DNA of 64,000 bases from Anniella stebbinsi (GCA_029215795.1 JARDYH010000005.1:8836001-8900000), one strand, 5' to 3'; counted from the first letter of the stretch, positions 11,946-24,545 are shown. Translations and numbers: made by a program. Notes: generated from the sequence alone by a model not told the origin.

Positions 11946-12519
11946 TAACAGTAGCTCAACATGAAGAAATTAAGCATTTGAAGATTTTTCCAACATTGGA
12001 GACAAAATGAGGTGGGGGGGGAATTTTACCTGCTTTCATGTCAGGCTGATGTTAACGTACAAGCATAGTCCCCCCTCAACCCCAGATGGCAGACACAAGG
12101 CCTTACTTAAGGCTTCCCAGTGAGTTTATTATGGCTTCAGATGAGGTATTTGCTAGTTCACAACTAGTTCTTACACTCTATGCCACCCTGGCTATTCACA
12201 TGCACACACGCAAACATATACACTGAGCACAGTTTCAGGTGATTCTGAAAAGCTGGGGTGAATGCCCTCCACGTCTGCTTTCTGAGCATCTTTTGCGATA
12301 TCTGAAGGGAAGGCTCATGAACAGGTGGGGGGTGCACGGATTTGAGTTGATCATAGTGTTTGTGCAATCCCACCCCACATGGATTCCCCAGTTGGACACT
12401 GCAATGAGAGTGCTTAAAGCTGAAGCTCAAGGCATTTATTCAGCTAAATGTTGGCACATCTCCTAACATCTAGAGTTGCTCTTTATTAGGATTGCAACAT
12501 GGGAAATGGTTTAAGGCGT

Positions 12520-13110
12520 TAGATTTATTTATTTATTTACTGCATTTCTATACCGCCCAACCGAGCAGCCATGCAGAAATTGACAGGGATTTAAAATACA
12601 AATTTAAACAAGGTTAAAAATCAAACTGAAGAACTGTTAAAACACTGTGAAAATAAAAAGGTCTTCACCTAGTATCTAAAGGAGTATAAAGTAGATGCCG
12701 CCAGGCATACCACTCTGGGGAGCTCATTCCACAGCAGGGGTGCCACAGCAGAGAAGGCCCTCCTCCTAGTAGTCACCTGTCTCACTTCCTTTGGCAGAGG
12801 ATCACAGAGAAGGGCCCCTGAGGATGATCTTAGGGTCCAGGAAGGTACATATGGGAGGAGGCGTTCCTTCAGATAACCTGCCTCCAAGCCATTTAGGGCT
12901 TTGAATGTTAATACCAGCATTTAGAATCGGGCCCGGATCTGGACCAGCAGCCAGTGAAGCTGGAAAAGGACTAGTGTAATGTGGTCTCATTGGTCAGTCC
13001 CTGTTAACAGTCTGGCTGCCCTGTTTTGTACCAGTTGAAGTTTCCGGACCATTTTCAAAGGCAGCCCCACGTATAACACATTGCAGTAGTCCAGACAAAA
13101 GGTTATGATA
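12520..13110 (-). mobile_element. L2-like LINE 3' fragment (end of ORF2 plus 3'UTR)
   Basis: On the minus strand, frameshifted translation gives the C-terminal block typical of L2-like LINE ORF2: a pattern resembling DYCN..LYVGLP, QNRAARLLTG, LHWLLV, LTFKALNGL, then RRAFSAVAPLLWNELP. The 3' end carries TATACCGCCCAACCGAGC-type sequence and an ATTT-rich tail (plus-strand start 12522). The 5' part is absent, as in most LINE insertions. Confidence 0.75.
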
Positions 13111-13907
13111 ATCCCTTTTAAAGACTTTTAATCGACTAAAAAAGTGCCCCCAGTTAATTGGGCAGTAGATTTTTTAGAAAGATTTAATTTTTTAAACCAG
13201 CATTTATATAAACTGCAGATAGCAGGCACTAACTTAAAAGAGGCATTTTATCTTCTCTCACGCACACTGAAAGGAAAACCTCTTTTAAGATTATGCTGGG
13301 TTATGACACATTTCATGCAACCTCCCCAAACTGCAATTCTCAATATTCTTGGGATGAAACTGTAACTGTAAGAGTGGCAAGGAAAGGGAAATTCTACAGG
13401 TGCAATTTTTCCCATCACTGAAGCACTGTGATGGGAAACATGGAACTTGGTGGAATTTTCCTTTCTAACTCATGAGGGCACAGGAGCCTTGTCAGGGTAC
13501 AGAGCTGGCAAAACTTTAGACACGAACAATGTAAAAAGCCTCTGTCCCTATTCCCATAATCTATTGTATGACTTCCTTCTGCATATACATAGTCCTCCTT
13601 TTTAGACCTTTGTTCTGACTGCTATGACTATCAGTAGTTAGTTTTATGAGAATAAGGAGCAAGGCTTTTTCACTGATGGCCCTTCCCTCCACAGGGAGAT
13701 TTGTCAGGCGCCCCCTCTGCTTGTATTTAGGCATCTGATTAAGTCATTTTTGTTTATAAAAGTATATGGATAACATGCTGGTGTTGACTGTACATTTCTG
13801 AATGTACAGAATGAGATGGTTTTGTGAAATTGTCATGTTTATTCATATTGACTTTATTTCATAGCAATTTAAGGTGAACTTTAGTTTTGTATCATTTTCT
13901 TCCATAA

Positions 13908-14019
13908 GGGTGCAATCCTTAGACAGAAAAGTCCTACAACTCCCAGCATTCCCCATCCAGCATGACTGGCTGGGAGTTGTAGGACTTTTTTCTGTCGAAA
14001 CATGCATGGGATTGTGCCC
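13908..14019. mobile_element. Short palindromic MITE with TAA target duplication
   Basis: Inverted arms run from GGGTGCAATCC inward through AAGTCCTACAACTCCCAG, complementary to CTGGGAGTTGTAGGACTT and GGATTGTGCCC at the other end, with a short loop. TAA flanks both ends (13905-13907 and 14020-14022), which fits a 3-bp TWA duplication of the PIF/Harbinger type. No coding capacity. Confidence 0.7.
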
Positions 14020-15589
14020 TAAATTGCCTTGAGATTTTGCCCCTAACCAAAAGTCAAGGTAAAATTGATTAGATTTAAAAATAGTTGTTTCTCACTCATG
14101 CTTCTACATGAAAAACAAAACCCTACCACACGAAGACATGCATACTGAGACAAACTGCTACATCCTCAAATTGTGTGCATACTTACCTGGTCTTAAGACC
14201 ACTGTACACAGTAGGACTTACTTCTGAGTAAACATGCATAAAATTGAACTGCATCACCCATTGGAGTAGAACCATAACCACGTCTTCCCAGTATGGAAAC
14301 CAAGATAAAGCACTTCCAGGATAGAAAAGGTGGGACTTGGCACCAATGGGGGATTTCCTCACAAGGGAAATACTCGCTTCAGAAGAGGGATTTTCCTCAG
14401 GATCATAACATCAGAGGAAAGGGTCAAATTCTCTCCCCCCCCCATGCCTACTCTAATCCTGTTAATTATCACCCCCACCCCAGCTAATGCAATCTACATT
14501 AAAAAAAAAAAACACCTGCAGTTACATGGAAAGATGCATAGTTTGGATACCAGGATTAGACCCTATTATGAGGTACCTAGTAAATCACTGAGATTATTTT
14601 GTCGGTTGGAGAGATTTTGGAGAATGAAAATGTAGTTAATGTGTGTTGACATTCAATCTTTGTTAAATCTCGGGTGGGGTGGGGTGAGGTTGCATATTGA
14701 AGTAAAAATGCAGGTAAATGTACACAGAGCGACACAAAACACCAGTACATGGCTTCCCTTTCATGATTGGCTACCCAGATAGTAAATGTTGTAATGAATT
14801 TGAGTTGCAGCAATTCTATAAGTAAGGAATCCATTATGGGATATTAAACATTAATATACTGTTATAGTCCATTTACTAATACAATTTACTGTGATGGCTA
14901 TTTCCTCAACTGTCTGTTTCTACTGCTCATCTGTATCCCATTCACAAACCTGGTCTGTCCATTTGTGCAAATTGGACGATGGGGAAGTGCAGGGTTAGGA
15001 TTTTGCCGTGCCCTTCCCCCCCAAATATACAGTCAACTGATCCCCAACTTTCCTAAAAATATATATATTTTAGAAATGAGTTTTGAGCTGGCACAGTATT
15101 TGAGACAAACTTCCCCTGGGACCAATGCAACCCTCCCAACCCTCATTGCTTCAGGGGCAGAGGTCAGAGGAATACCTCTACCCCCAAACACATCATAGGG
15201 TTTCCCAACCACAAGAGCAGAGAGTGGGAAGGCCTGCCCCACGGGAGCTAAAGTGAAGGGGCAAAGCATGATGGAGGGAATGTTACAATAGAGAGCAGAG
15301 AGATCACTGTGGAAGACATATGAGCTGAGGAAGAGTGTTTCCTCTCTGTGCCCCACCCGCTTCTAAGGCTCTGATATGGGAGACTCATTGAATTATTCCA
15401 CCCACCCCCAATTACTGCTGTCCTGGGAGTCAGTCTGCCTTTGATAGAGCAGAGGGCTTGGAAGAGCAGTGAGAAGGAAGTGTAGGGAAAGAAAACTGTA
15501 GAGAAGGAAGATTGGGGCAACTGAATGGTGGGGATAGGTGCTGCATTTCCCTGCCACACGAAAGCGAACTTTCAGCTTAGAAACTCGAG

Positions 15590-15909
15590 TAGACTGACCA
15601 TATGAAAAGGAGGACAGGGCTCATGTAACTTTAACAGTTGTAGAAAAAAGAGAATTTCAGCCAGTGTCATTTGTATGCCATTAGTTCCTGGTGAAATTCC
15701 CTCTTCATCACAACAGTTAAAGGTGCATGTACTATACTAGAGTGACCATATACAAAAGAAGGCAGGGCCCCTGCACCTTTAACTGTTGTGATGAAGAGGG
15801 AATTTCACCAGGGACTAATTGCATACAAATGACACTGGCTGAAATTCCCTTTTCTCTACAACTGTTAAAGTTATATGAGCCCTGTCCTCCTTTTCAGATG
15901 GTCAGCCTA
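15590..15909. mobile_element. hAT-type palindromic MITE, family A copy 1
   Basis: Starts TAGACTGACC and ends GGTCAGCCTA. It belongs to the subfamily whose arm continues ATATGAAAAGGAGGACAGGG. Two-module form of about 320 bp. Flanking 8-mers do not match, so the target duplication has decayed or was lost. Confidence 0.88.
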
Positions 15910-15997
15910 CAGTCAGAGATCGAGAATATTGCAGGGGGGGGGCAGGACAGGGGATGGGCAGGAAGACACCTCTCCGTCAGAGAAAGCCTGGTGGTTG

Positions 15998-15999
<2 letters not shown>

Positions 16000-16059
<60 letters not shown>
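16000..16059 (+). repeat. Compound microsatellite (TG)n(AG)n
   Basis: Uninterrupted TG dinucleotides run to about 16030 and are followed by AG dinucleotides to 16059. Confidence 0.95.
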
Positions 16060-16062
<3 letters not shown>

Positions 16063-16825
16063 GTCTTCAAGAGCAGTGTTTATTTTCTCCCATTCAATTC
16101 AGTGAGAAAACCAGTTTTCCAGGACAGTATTTAAGTGAGAGTAAGACTTCCAGAAATACATAACAATGACGTTTAATTGGTCATCCTAGCATTAGGGGGG
16201 CAAATATTGATGTCCACCAGTATTGTCCCTAAGAGCAACAGTTTTCTATCTGCCACAAAAAGTGGTCTGGCTCCATTCACTGCTATGAGGGTGGGGGGAA
16301 GGGAATTACAGTTAAGATTGTGTTGGAAAAGCCAGAACGAAAATGGCTCAGACTTCACTACTGCTGTAGGAGGGAAAACCTTATCCCCCCCCCCCACCGA
16401 CCCCCCCACAGCTACTGTGCCCCTCCTTGATGCTCAGGAACTCTGACTGCTTCTGAAGAGGAAACCCGAGGTGGGAAATCACAAGCTCAGCCTGCAACAA
16501 CTTCTCTAATTTCCCTCAGTCAAACATAAGGACAGCCCTCAGGCAGAGTTACCCCTGCTGTTCAGGAAGGGAGGTTGGAGAGGCCTTCCATAGCCAACAA
16601 TAGGCCTGGGTAACCTGTTGCTGCTCTATTCATCTGCCTTGTCTGCATAGGCCTACTCATTTTTTGGCCATACTGAAGGGCTTTTATGTACATAAATGAA
16701 GATACAAACTCCAGCTACCACCTCCCAGTGCAATACATTGCAATGCATACTAATACTGGAGTTTTCCCCTACAGTAATAAAGCCACAACATATTTATGCA
16801 ATTTTACGTACATATGAATATTGTC

Positions 16826-17144
16826 TAGGCTGACCATCTGAAAAGGAGGACAGGGCTCCTGTAACTTTAACAGTTGTAGAGAAAAAGGAATTTCATCCAG
16901 TGTCATTTGTATGCAATTAGTCCCTGGTGAAATTCCCTCTTCATCACAACAGTTAAAGGTGCAGGCACTATACTAGAGTGACCATATACAAAATAAGGCA
17001 GGGCCCCTGCAACTTTAACAGTTGTGATGAAGAGGGAATTTCATCAGGAACTAATTGCATACAAATGACACTGGCTGAATTCCCTTTTCTCTACAACTGT
17101 TAAAGTTACAGGAGCCCTGTCCTCCTTTTCAGATGGTCAGCCTA
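16826..17144. mobile_element. hAT-type palindromic MITE, family A copy 2
   Basis: Ends TAGGCTGACC and GGTCAGCCTA, flanked by a perfect 8-bp target duplication ATATTGTC (16818-16825 and 17145-17152). This supports hAT transposition. Same subfamily as copy 1, 1.2 kb away; both are two-module. Confidence 0.93.
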
Positions 17145-17224
17145 ATATTGTCTTTCTGTCATTTCCTCACAGATTCACACACACGTACATTCTAGCCACA
17201 AGCTGATTTTCACTGATAGAAATA

Positions 17225-17225
<1 letters not shown>

Positions 17226-17262
<37 letters not shown>
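17226..17262 (+). repeat. (AT)n microsatellite
   Basis: Uninterrupted AT dinucleotide run of roughly 18 units. Confidence 0.95.
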
Positions 17263-17265
<3 letters not shown>

Positions 17266-18457
17266 CTTTGTCTTTATATGAACACAAAGACATGTTGCAC
17301 CGAGAATCAAAGGATCAGGCCTTTTATCTCATATACACCCCTTGTGGATTTACACATTTCTGCTTGCAATAGCTAAGAACATACACATATTTCCACACAA
17401 AGATACAATTCATGCACATACAACACACACACACACAGTGAATATTCATGTGCAAAATTGGATTTTCTTTCATGCATACATATATTCCCTATGCACCAGT
17501 AAGGTATTCCTACACACACATGTCAATGCTTGGCTCTTGTTGCTCCATGAGCTGGGTTATTCCAATTAAAGATCAGACTTTAGGTGGCAAGAACAAATTA
17601 AATTTCATTTACAAACAACTTGCAGCACCTTTCTGTAGTCAGGGATTCTTTCCCAGTCCTGCTAGCCAAGATCGTTTTAAGTGGGAATGCCAGGGATCTT
17701 CTGCATCATGCACAGCATGTGTTTGTGCGCTGACCTTATGGCCCTTCACTTTCCTTCTGGGAAGAATCTCAGGATGGGCTTTTTTCATATGCAGAGTCTG
17801 CCTCATTATTACATCTGAGCTGCTAAAGAATTGTTCAACAGATTAGGGGGGATTGGTAGAATTTGTTTTTTTCCTCCTCTCTGGTGTTTTCTGGCTTGAC
17901 TCGCTTGCTTGAGACATCTGAACCTATCAGCTTTGCAAACACCTGCTTGTGGCACACTTTGCTCTGAATTATATCGACTGATCTGAGAGAGGAATCGGAT
18001 AGGTCCTGGCTTGAGGTAGGGGATGCACTAGACCCCTGGTCAGCATGTAGCTTTACAGGAGAGTTACATTAAGCAGGATGTAGAGAGGTTGGCAGCGACC
18101 TCTTTCCATCAAGTGGACTGCCAGCAAGTCCTTTTGCCATACCTACCACGCCCTCTACTCACCTCTGGAGCTTGTAGCTTGGCAACTGGGGAAAGATGTA
18201 GCTGCTGGACCTGGATTTTAGCCCAGTTGCTGATCCCTTAAGTAGATGCACCTTTTAGTTTCCTGATTATAAGATTCTATATGCCAGAACTCCAGCTGAG
18301 TATCTGAGAACTCCCTCTACATAGATGTCTCTTACCACATTTGATATAAAGCAATGTCAGCACTGAACCCTGCTCCTATATTGGGAAGGGAGTTCCTCTG
18401 TGCCCCTCAGTAACACATATTGACAACACCCATAATATGATTGATATAACACATACA

Positions 18458-18692
18458 GGCCCCGTTCAGAAGACACCTTAAACCACAGCTTTAACCATGG
18501 TGGTTAAGCCAGAAAGCTGGGCAGTGTTCAGAAGACACCTTAAACCATGGCTTTAACCACAGTGACTATGGCAAAAAGCCTTATTCACCGTGGTTAATGC
18601 CATGGTTTAAGGTGTCTTCTGAATATAGCCTGGCTTTCTAGCTTAACCACCATGGTTAAAGCCATGGTTTAAGGTGTCTTCTGAACGGGGCC
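18458..18692. mobile_element. Palindromic MITE (GGCCCCGTTCAGAAGACACC ends)
   Basis: The terminal inverted repeat of about 28 bp begins GGCCCCGTTCAGAAG. Internally the block ACACCTTAAACCATGG and the block AACCATGGTGGTTAAG recur in both orientations, so the element folds almost completely on itself. About 235 bp, no ORF. I could not identify a convincing target duplication, so the superfamily is unassigned. Confidence 0.8.
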
Positions 18693-19325
18693 ATTGTGAT
18701 ATTGTTGAAGGCAATATTGTACTTTCAAATGGACATATACATAGTCATGATTACACACACACACACACAGAGATAAAGAGAGATAGAAACATCTTAATGA
18801 CACTCATTATAGACTCACTGAGTCACACACACTCACAACCTCACGAGCACACTCCACATCTATAAAAATTGGCATATAACGCATAAAGGCAGGGTCTCAC
18901 TACCACATTTTTGGAGCAATACACAAATAACTTCCCAGACACACTAATTATTTCACTGATGTTCACAATCTGAGTGATCTATGCATACCAATGTCCAGTT
19001 TTATTGGCAAATAGATCATTTTGTGAAGAAATACACAAAGGCAGTCATGGAATTGGGGTGGGGGCAAAGAGACTTGTGGTATCTTAAAGTTTTACAGGGT
19101 CATGTGATGACACAATTATGTGGCTGTCCATACAATCCATGAGTATATCAAGAGGAACTTATGGGACTTATTCTATATACTTATAGACCAAAGCACACAG
19201 TGTCCACTGAATAATATTCATTCACAAAAACACCTACTCTGGTCATGCACAGATATCCATTCAAACACACCCATGCAATATACAAACACATTCAAACATA
19301 AATGCTGGCATTCATGTACGTACAT

Positions 19326-19330
<5 letters not shown>

Positions 19331-19357
<27 letters not shown>
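19331..19357 (+). repeat. (CA)n microsatellite
   Basis: CA dinucleotides preceded by a short CGCG stretch. Several shorter CA runs lie nearby (18750-18768 and about 19520). Confidence 0.95.
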
Positions 19358-21950
19358 GCAGAGACTAAAATCCCAAACACTTTTACTAAAGAGAAAGTCC
19401 CATTGATGTAAGTGATAGTTCTGAATAAACTATTTTAGGATTGTACTGCACAACACACTCATTCAACATACTGATAATTATCTTTAGGCAAGTCTCTGTC
19501 CATTATGTTAACACTCATACACACACACACACTCATTCACACAGTGACTAACACTGCCAGCGAAACACTTGCCACACAGACATAGCAACTGATCAATGCC
19601 CATTCAAACAGATTATGCCACACTACAGACACTTAATGTTCTCTTACCTGTTTTCACATACATAAGCACCCTGGCTCATTATTAGTAAAATAAAGGCAAT
19701 AGCTCCTAGAGACCTTCTAGTGGGATTAGGCACCTACTAGTCTCTTTAGCTTCAGAGATGTCAACTGATTTACTCTAGGAAATCATACTGATTGATTTCA
19801 GTGACCGAAGTTACTATAGGTCTACATTTGGTTGATTTACTAAGATTTTACACAAAACTAAAATAGGCAAGATCCTGCTGTTATTCCAATTGACTCTTCC
19901 ATTATTGGCTTACAGCTAATTTTCAACAAGGAGAGTAGTAAGGATAGGAAGCAACCCCCACCCCCAACGTCAGTATAGTAACATTTTATTTGCATCACAG
20001 TCAGCCAAATTGTCTGAAGTCATATTACTCCTAATTTACTAGTGATTTACTCACCCTTGAAAATAAGTCTGTTAAAGTCACTAGCACACAATTTTTTTTT
20101 ACTAGCATGCCTTCCCTAAATATACCATTCTTATTTAGGCTTGGGGGGCAAAGTAATTAACTTTTGTAAAGCTTGCCTGCCTGATCGTCTGGGGTGATTC
20201 TTATTCACTACAGATGACCAGATGAGTGGCTATTTACAAGCACGAAGCATAGATTTACTCATTACTTATGTGAGCACAATTGTGGAGATTAGTACATTGG
20301 CTCAAACAGAAATTAAAGTCATTCAGATGCCCCTGAATAGCACTAGTACTGAGCTGAATGCAAACACTTCAGATCAAATGGCATTACCTCTGATTTTACA
20401 CCTAGTTTACACTGGGGTGAGATGGAACCAGTTACTATTTCTCAAATAAGACTTAATTTTGTTTTACACTAGTCAGTGACAGGCATTGAAACCCAAATGG
20501 CTCCATCTGAGGTTTACAAGGTGCTTACTATTAATTTACACCATTTGCTGTGGGGGGAGGGGGAGGGGGGAGTTAACCTGCCATCACTTTTTTCAGATTT
20601 AGAGTACATGCAGTCCTTTACAGACCAGCCACCCAATTGAACTAAGAGTTGTCCCTTAACTGCTTACCAAATCCAGACAAGGCCTGGTACGTTGGAACAA
20701 AGGGACCCCCTATACTCCCCTACCAAGAGCCTACTCTATCTTTCTGCATCAAATTGGATCTTAGGTCCTTTGTTGTGTTTTGGTTTGTAGATTTCAGTAG
20801 TGAAGAGGAGTATTAAAAATCAGATGCTGCATTGGAGGCTGAGTTGTTACAAAAGTGGTCTCAATCTGATAGAAAGGGTAAAATCCTCTTCTATATGAAT
20901 GCTTCCTGAATGACAAATTTTGGGAGGTCGGGGAATGATGGTGCTTGAGTACCATATCTGCTAAAAATCTTTCTCCACCTCCTCCCACGTCTTCAAATAA
21001 TTACATATAAGTGGGGGGGGGGGAACCCACGATAGAATGGAGAGGGAGTGGGGGCTCAGGAGCAACAGGGCGGAGCAGACAAAAGGAGCTGGCAGACAGC
21101 AAGAAGGTGGGGTGGATGTAGCTCTTGCAAAAGAGAAATAAGACTCCCACACCCCAGTTTTGCCATGAATAGGGGGTAGTAAAAAACACCCTCCACCCAC
21201 CCCACAGAGAAAGGAAAGAAACAGGTGGTGGCTCCATGGAGATATCTGAAGAGCAAGTGTGAAATGGAGAAGCAGTACATTGTTTGTGTGGGGTGGGGGT
21301 AGAAAGAGATAGGTGAATAGAAGGAAAGAGGGATTTCCTATTGTGACTGATAGGCAGCAGAGTATATGTTTCGGTGGGTGGATATAGATATAAGTGGATG
21401 GACATAGAGATGAAGAGATGTGCAGACAAGAGAGATGAAAGAAAGGAGAGATGAGAGTTTATGGGGGATGGCCACAGACAACAGCCCTGCATCACCAGTT
21501 TTGAGCATGCGGTTTTGCCTGGTGACTGGGCCTGCTCACCTCTGCTCCTCTGGTCTGGAAAATCAGTGGTAGAGATGATACCCCAACCAGCTGGCTGCCG
21601 GGGAGAGAGCTAAGAGCCTCCTCCCGATCCGCCCTATCCTGTCCTGGCTGCTCAAGGCTCACACCCTATCAAGGGAGACTGGCTAGGGATGCCCCATAGC
21701 TGTTGCCTTGGAGACAGGGCCAGTCCTGTTTCCTTCTCCCAGGAAGGGATGGGGATGGGGAAGCTGTCATCTCGACGAGATCGCCCCCTCCCCCTCAGTC
21801 TCTTCCGGCAGGCCCTGATCCTGCCCTTCCCCCCTATTGTCCTCTGTAGTCAGCCTGGATAAGGTGGCATTTGGAAGATAGATCCGAGCCTTTACCGCTT
21901 TTCGGCATGGTGATTAATGTTTAGGAGAACGACAGAACCAGCCCTGGCTG

Positions 21951-21992
21951 AGGAGGAGGAGGAGGAGGAGGAGGAGGAGGAGGAGGAGGAGG
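21951..21992 (+). repeat. (AGG)n microsatellite
   Basis: About 14 AGG units inside the putative GPR173 first-exon region. On the minus strand it reads CCT repeats, a polypyrimidine tract. Confidence 0.95.
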
Positions 21993-22726
21993 GTTGGTGG
22001 AGATGGAGTGCAGAGTCTACCACCGGGTTAAAGGATGCATCCAGCTGAATTGATCCCCGTTTGCCGTGTCTGGACCAAGGTTACTTCATCGTTTCCCCCA
22101 TGAAATTCAAGCTGGTCTAGTCTGACTTTCTAATCAGTCAGCAGCAAAATCCAGGCTGCTAGGTTTTCCTCCTACCAGATCACACCTTGGATCAGTCCAT
22201 TTCCACTCTGAAATCCAAGTAGCAGGAACCCACCCCCCCTTCACGAAAAAAAAATTATCCGGACTGATCCATTCCTACAGCAAAACCCAGAGTCTCGCTA
22301 GATTTTCCCCTGGACCATTTCATCAGAGCAACCCGAGGCACTGAATCACACAACATCACAGCTGGGTCTGCCCCCAAATCCCAACAGATCCCAAAGATTT
22401 GCTCAGGCTTAGTCCATTTCTTCAGTGGGATTCCTCCAACATGGACCCCCAAATCCAACTGCTCCTGTAGCAGTGGAAATCAAGCCATCTTGGTCCCATC
22501 CACCGGAAGATTCTTTCAGATGGGGTGGGAGAGAGGGAGGGAGGTGAGGGGGAAGAGAAGCTTAGGTCCCAGAGTCTCCAAGCTCCATAGGGAGAAGACG
22601 TTAGTGGTGCAGGATCAGATCCACTGAGTTGATGCCATAGAGAGAGGGAGGGACGGTGTGTTGAAGGAAGCAGCGCTGGATGAAATGGCTGTTGAAGCTA
22701 GCAGGGAGGACAATGGCCAGCGATAA

Positions 22727-22793
22727 GCGCGCGCGCACGCGCGCGACTGTGTATGTGTATATGTGGGCGCGCGCGCATTCCCCCCCCCCCCCC
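22727..22793 (+). repeat. Alternating GC/AC tract followed by a 14-base C run
   Basis: Alternating purine-pyrimidine blocks at 22727-22745, 22748-22764 (TGTGTATGTGTATATG) and 22766-22776 are followed by 14 consecutive Cs (22780-22793) and then GTGTGTG. Such tracts can adopt Z-DNA, and the C run gives a G run on the minus strand. It lies within the CpG-rich candidate promoter. Confidence 0.9.
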
Positions 22794-23123
22794 GTGTGTG
22801 AAAGAGTCTGAGAGAAGAGGCGGGAGGGCTCGGGAATTTCCGGAGAGCTTCGGCCCCAGCGGCGAAAGAAGAGCTTTGGCCCGGACGGAGCATCCTTTTT
22901 CATTTGCAACATCAGGACCAGCTGGTGGGATGAACCAAGCGCACCACAGGGTAGGGTGGGGAGACTCCGGAAGACGTTGATGGGTCAGTGGCGAGTCGGA
23001 GCTGAGGAAAGTCGGTCTGGCGGTTCATTCCAGAGCTCAAAGCCAGGATTCCGGGCTTTAGTCCCAGCTCTTCTCCTTTAAGGCTGTGGGGTGGAGATAG
23101 CGCCAACGTCTTTTGGTTTTTCT

Positions 23124-23149
23124 ACACACACACACACACACACACACAC
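23124..23149 (+). repeat. (AC)n microsatellite
   Basis: Thirteen AC dinucleotides. Confidence 0.95.
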
Positions 23150-23399
23150 CAAAAACACAAATCTTTTTAGTCCAATTCTCTAACTTACTCAATGGCTCTT
23201 TAATACTGCATTCCTCTTTCTTTCTGATGCACTTTCAAATGCTTGGTTGCCAAGTCAACCATACCTGCAAAAGCAGAATGAAAACTTCTGCAATTGAAAT
23301 CTTAAAACGACTCCCCACCCCCACCCAAATATCCCTAAACACACTGTGTGCAGTTCTCCAGGCATGCAGAAAATAAATAGTTTCACATGACATCTAAAT

Positions 23400-23900
23400 G
23401 ACAACAAAATTGGGGCCAGATGAGCTTCTCCGGGAAGAGAATTCCATAGCCTAACATGTCACAACTGAGCAGGCAGGGGGCCACCTTGAGGAAGACTTCC
23501 AATGAGGATTGTACAGGCAGCTTGATGGGCACGCCTTCAAGTATCCGGACCCCAAAATTTATACAACTTTAAAGGTAAATACCAGAACTTTGTGCTTGGA
23601 AATGTACTGGTCACCAGTGAAGATATTTAGGTATTCCTGAGATATGCTCCCACCAACTGGTCCTGTTCAAAAGCTTCCAAACATTCTTCAAAGGCAGCCC
23701 TACGTACAATGAAATGTGAAGGAGGTTGCCAGTTCATGGACAACTGTGGCCAGACCATCTCTGTCCAGGAGAGGTCACAGCTAGCATACCAGCAGAGGCT
23801 GGTATGCCAGCTGTGACCTTTCCTGGACAAAGCTGGATCTAGGAACACCATCAAACTGTGAACCTGATCCTTTAGGGCCAGAGTCTCCAACATGGTGCCA
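23400..23900 (-). mobile_element. LINE-derived fragment, decayed
   Basis: Minus-strand reading resembles the same L2-like ORF2 end as at 12520-13110 (a GTACGTAGGGCTGCCTTTGA segment is shared in type), but it is strongly diverged. A long hairpin (23763-23828) interrupts it. Family assignment is tentative. Confidence 0.45.
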
Positions 23901-24349
23901 GTGGACACCTATCTTGGCACCTGGCAGGTTCCCTGTTCCTCCTAATTTTCATTTTTTAAGGATTATTTTAAATTAACTTTTTAAACTGGGAGGTTGGCAT
24001 GCTGCAAAGTGCTGCCCTCCCACACTATCTTTATTTGGATTCAAAAGAACGCAACACCCTTTGGTCAATGCTGGGACCCATACACCCCAGCAGATCCTAT
24101 CAGGGCCTGACAGCTATTCCGTTTGGCCCACTGCTGATAGAGCCTATCATTGCCACCACTAATGACTGCGCTTTTGCCACCCACCACCCACTCCCTAGCT
24201 AGCAGCAGTAGCACATTTCTGATGGGAGCAGAGGATCTGGGTGCTCATCTTCCATTGGCACCAGGCAGCCATAATTTAAAAATTTCCAGAATGCAAATAT
24301 CCAGATGCAGTGTAAGATGTACTGACAGCCACTAGTTTAAATGTTTTTA

Positions 24350-24545
24350 AAAGATTAGACACATTCATGGAAGGTAAGCTACCAATGGCTACTAGTCGTG
24401 TTGAATATATGCTATGTCTAGTATCAGAGTAACAATCCTAACCCTGTTTGTGGGCTTTTCAGAGACATCTAGTTGACCACTGCAGGAAGCAGAATGCTGG
24501 ACAGGTGTTTGGTCTGATCCAACAGGGTTCTTGTTACACTGTTAG
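24350..24545 (+). mobile_element. LINE 3' fragment, amniote CR1/L3-type
   Basis: Contains ATTCATGGAAGGTAAGCTAC, ATGGCTACTAG, GTTTGTGGGCTTTTCAGAG, then CATCTAGTTGACCACTG, AATGCTGGACAG and GTCTGATCCAACAGGGTTC. This ordered series defines a dispersed LINE tail found throughout reptile genomes; other copies are at 44836, 45283 (inverted) and 54421 (inverted). Confidence 0.65.

Larger units (their letters stand above)
5001..21539 (-). other. Putative long GPR173 5'UTR intron, repeat-filled
   Basis: About 16.5 kb with no convincing coding exon on either strand. It contains the SINE, LINE, MITE and microsatellite features listed separately, plus MIR-like fragments near 5430-5480 and 5660-5800 and squamate-type repeat tails near 6690-6740 and 14200-14260. 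Calling it an intron depends on the upstream exon candidate at 21540 being real. Confidence 0.3.
21540..22990 (-). promoter_or_regulatory. GPR173: Candidate promoter and first exon of GPR173 (CpG-rich)
   Basis: This is the only non-transposon stretch of the window that is locally GC- and CpG-rich, especially 22720-22990 (several GCGC blocks, CGGCCCCAGCGGCG, CCGGACGG). On the minus strand a strong donor, GCAGAG followed by GTGAGC, sits at 21540/21539. Its downstream partner could be the GPR173 acceptor at 5000, which would give an intron of about 16.5 kb. I cannot tell where transcription starts, or whether several small exons lie inside. A plus-strand gene using the same CpG-rich DNA is possible but I found no plus-strand exons. 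Confidence 0.35.

Noticed and set aside
15727..16134. A 135-codon ORF with VCVCVC and REREREREREREs-type runs
   Set aside because: It runs from MITE copy 1 into a TG/AG microsatellite; the repeats create the apparent protein.
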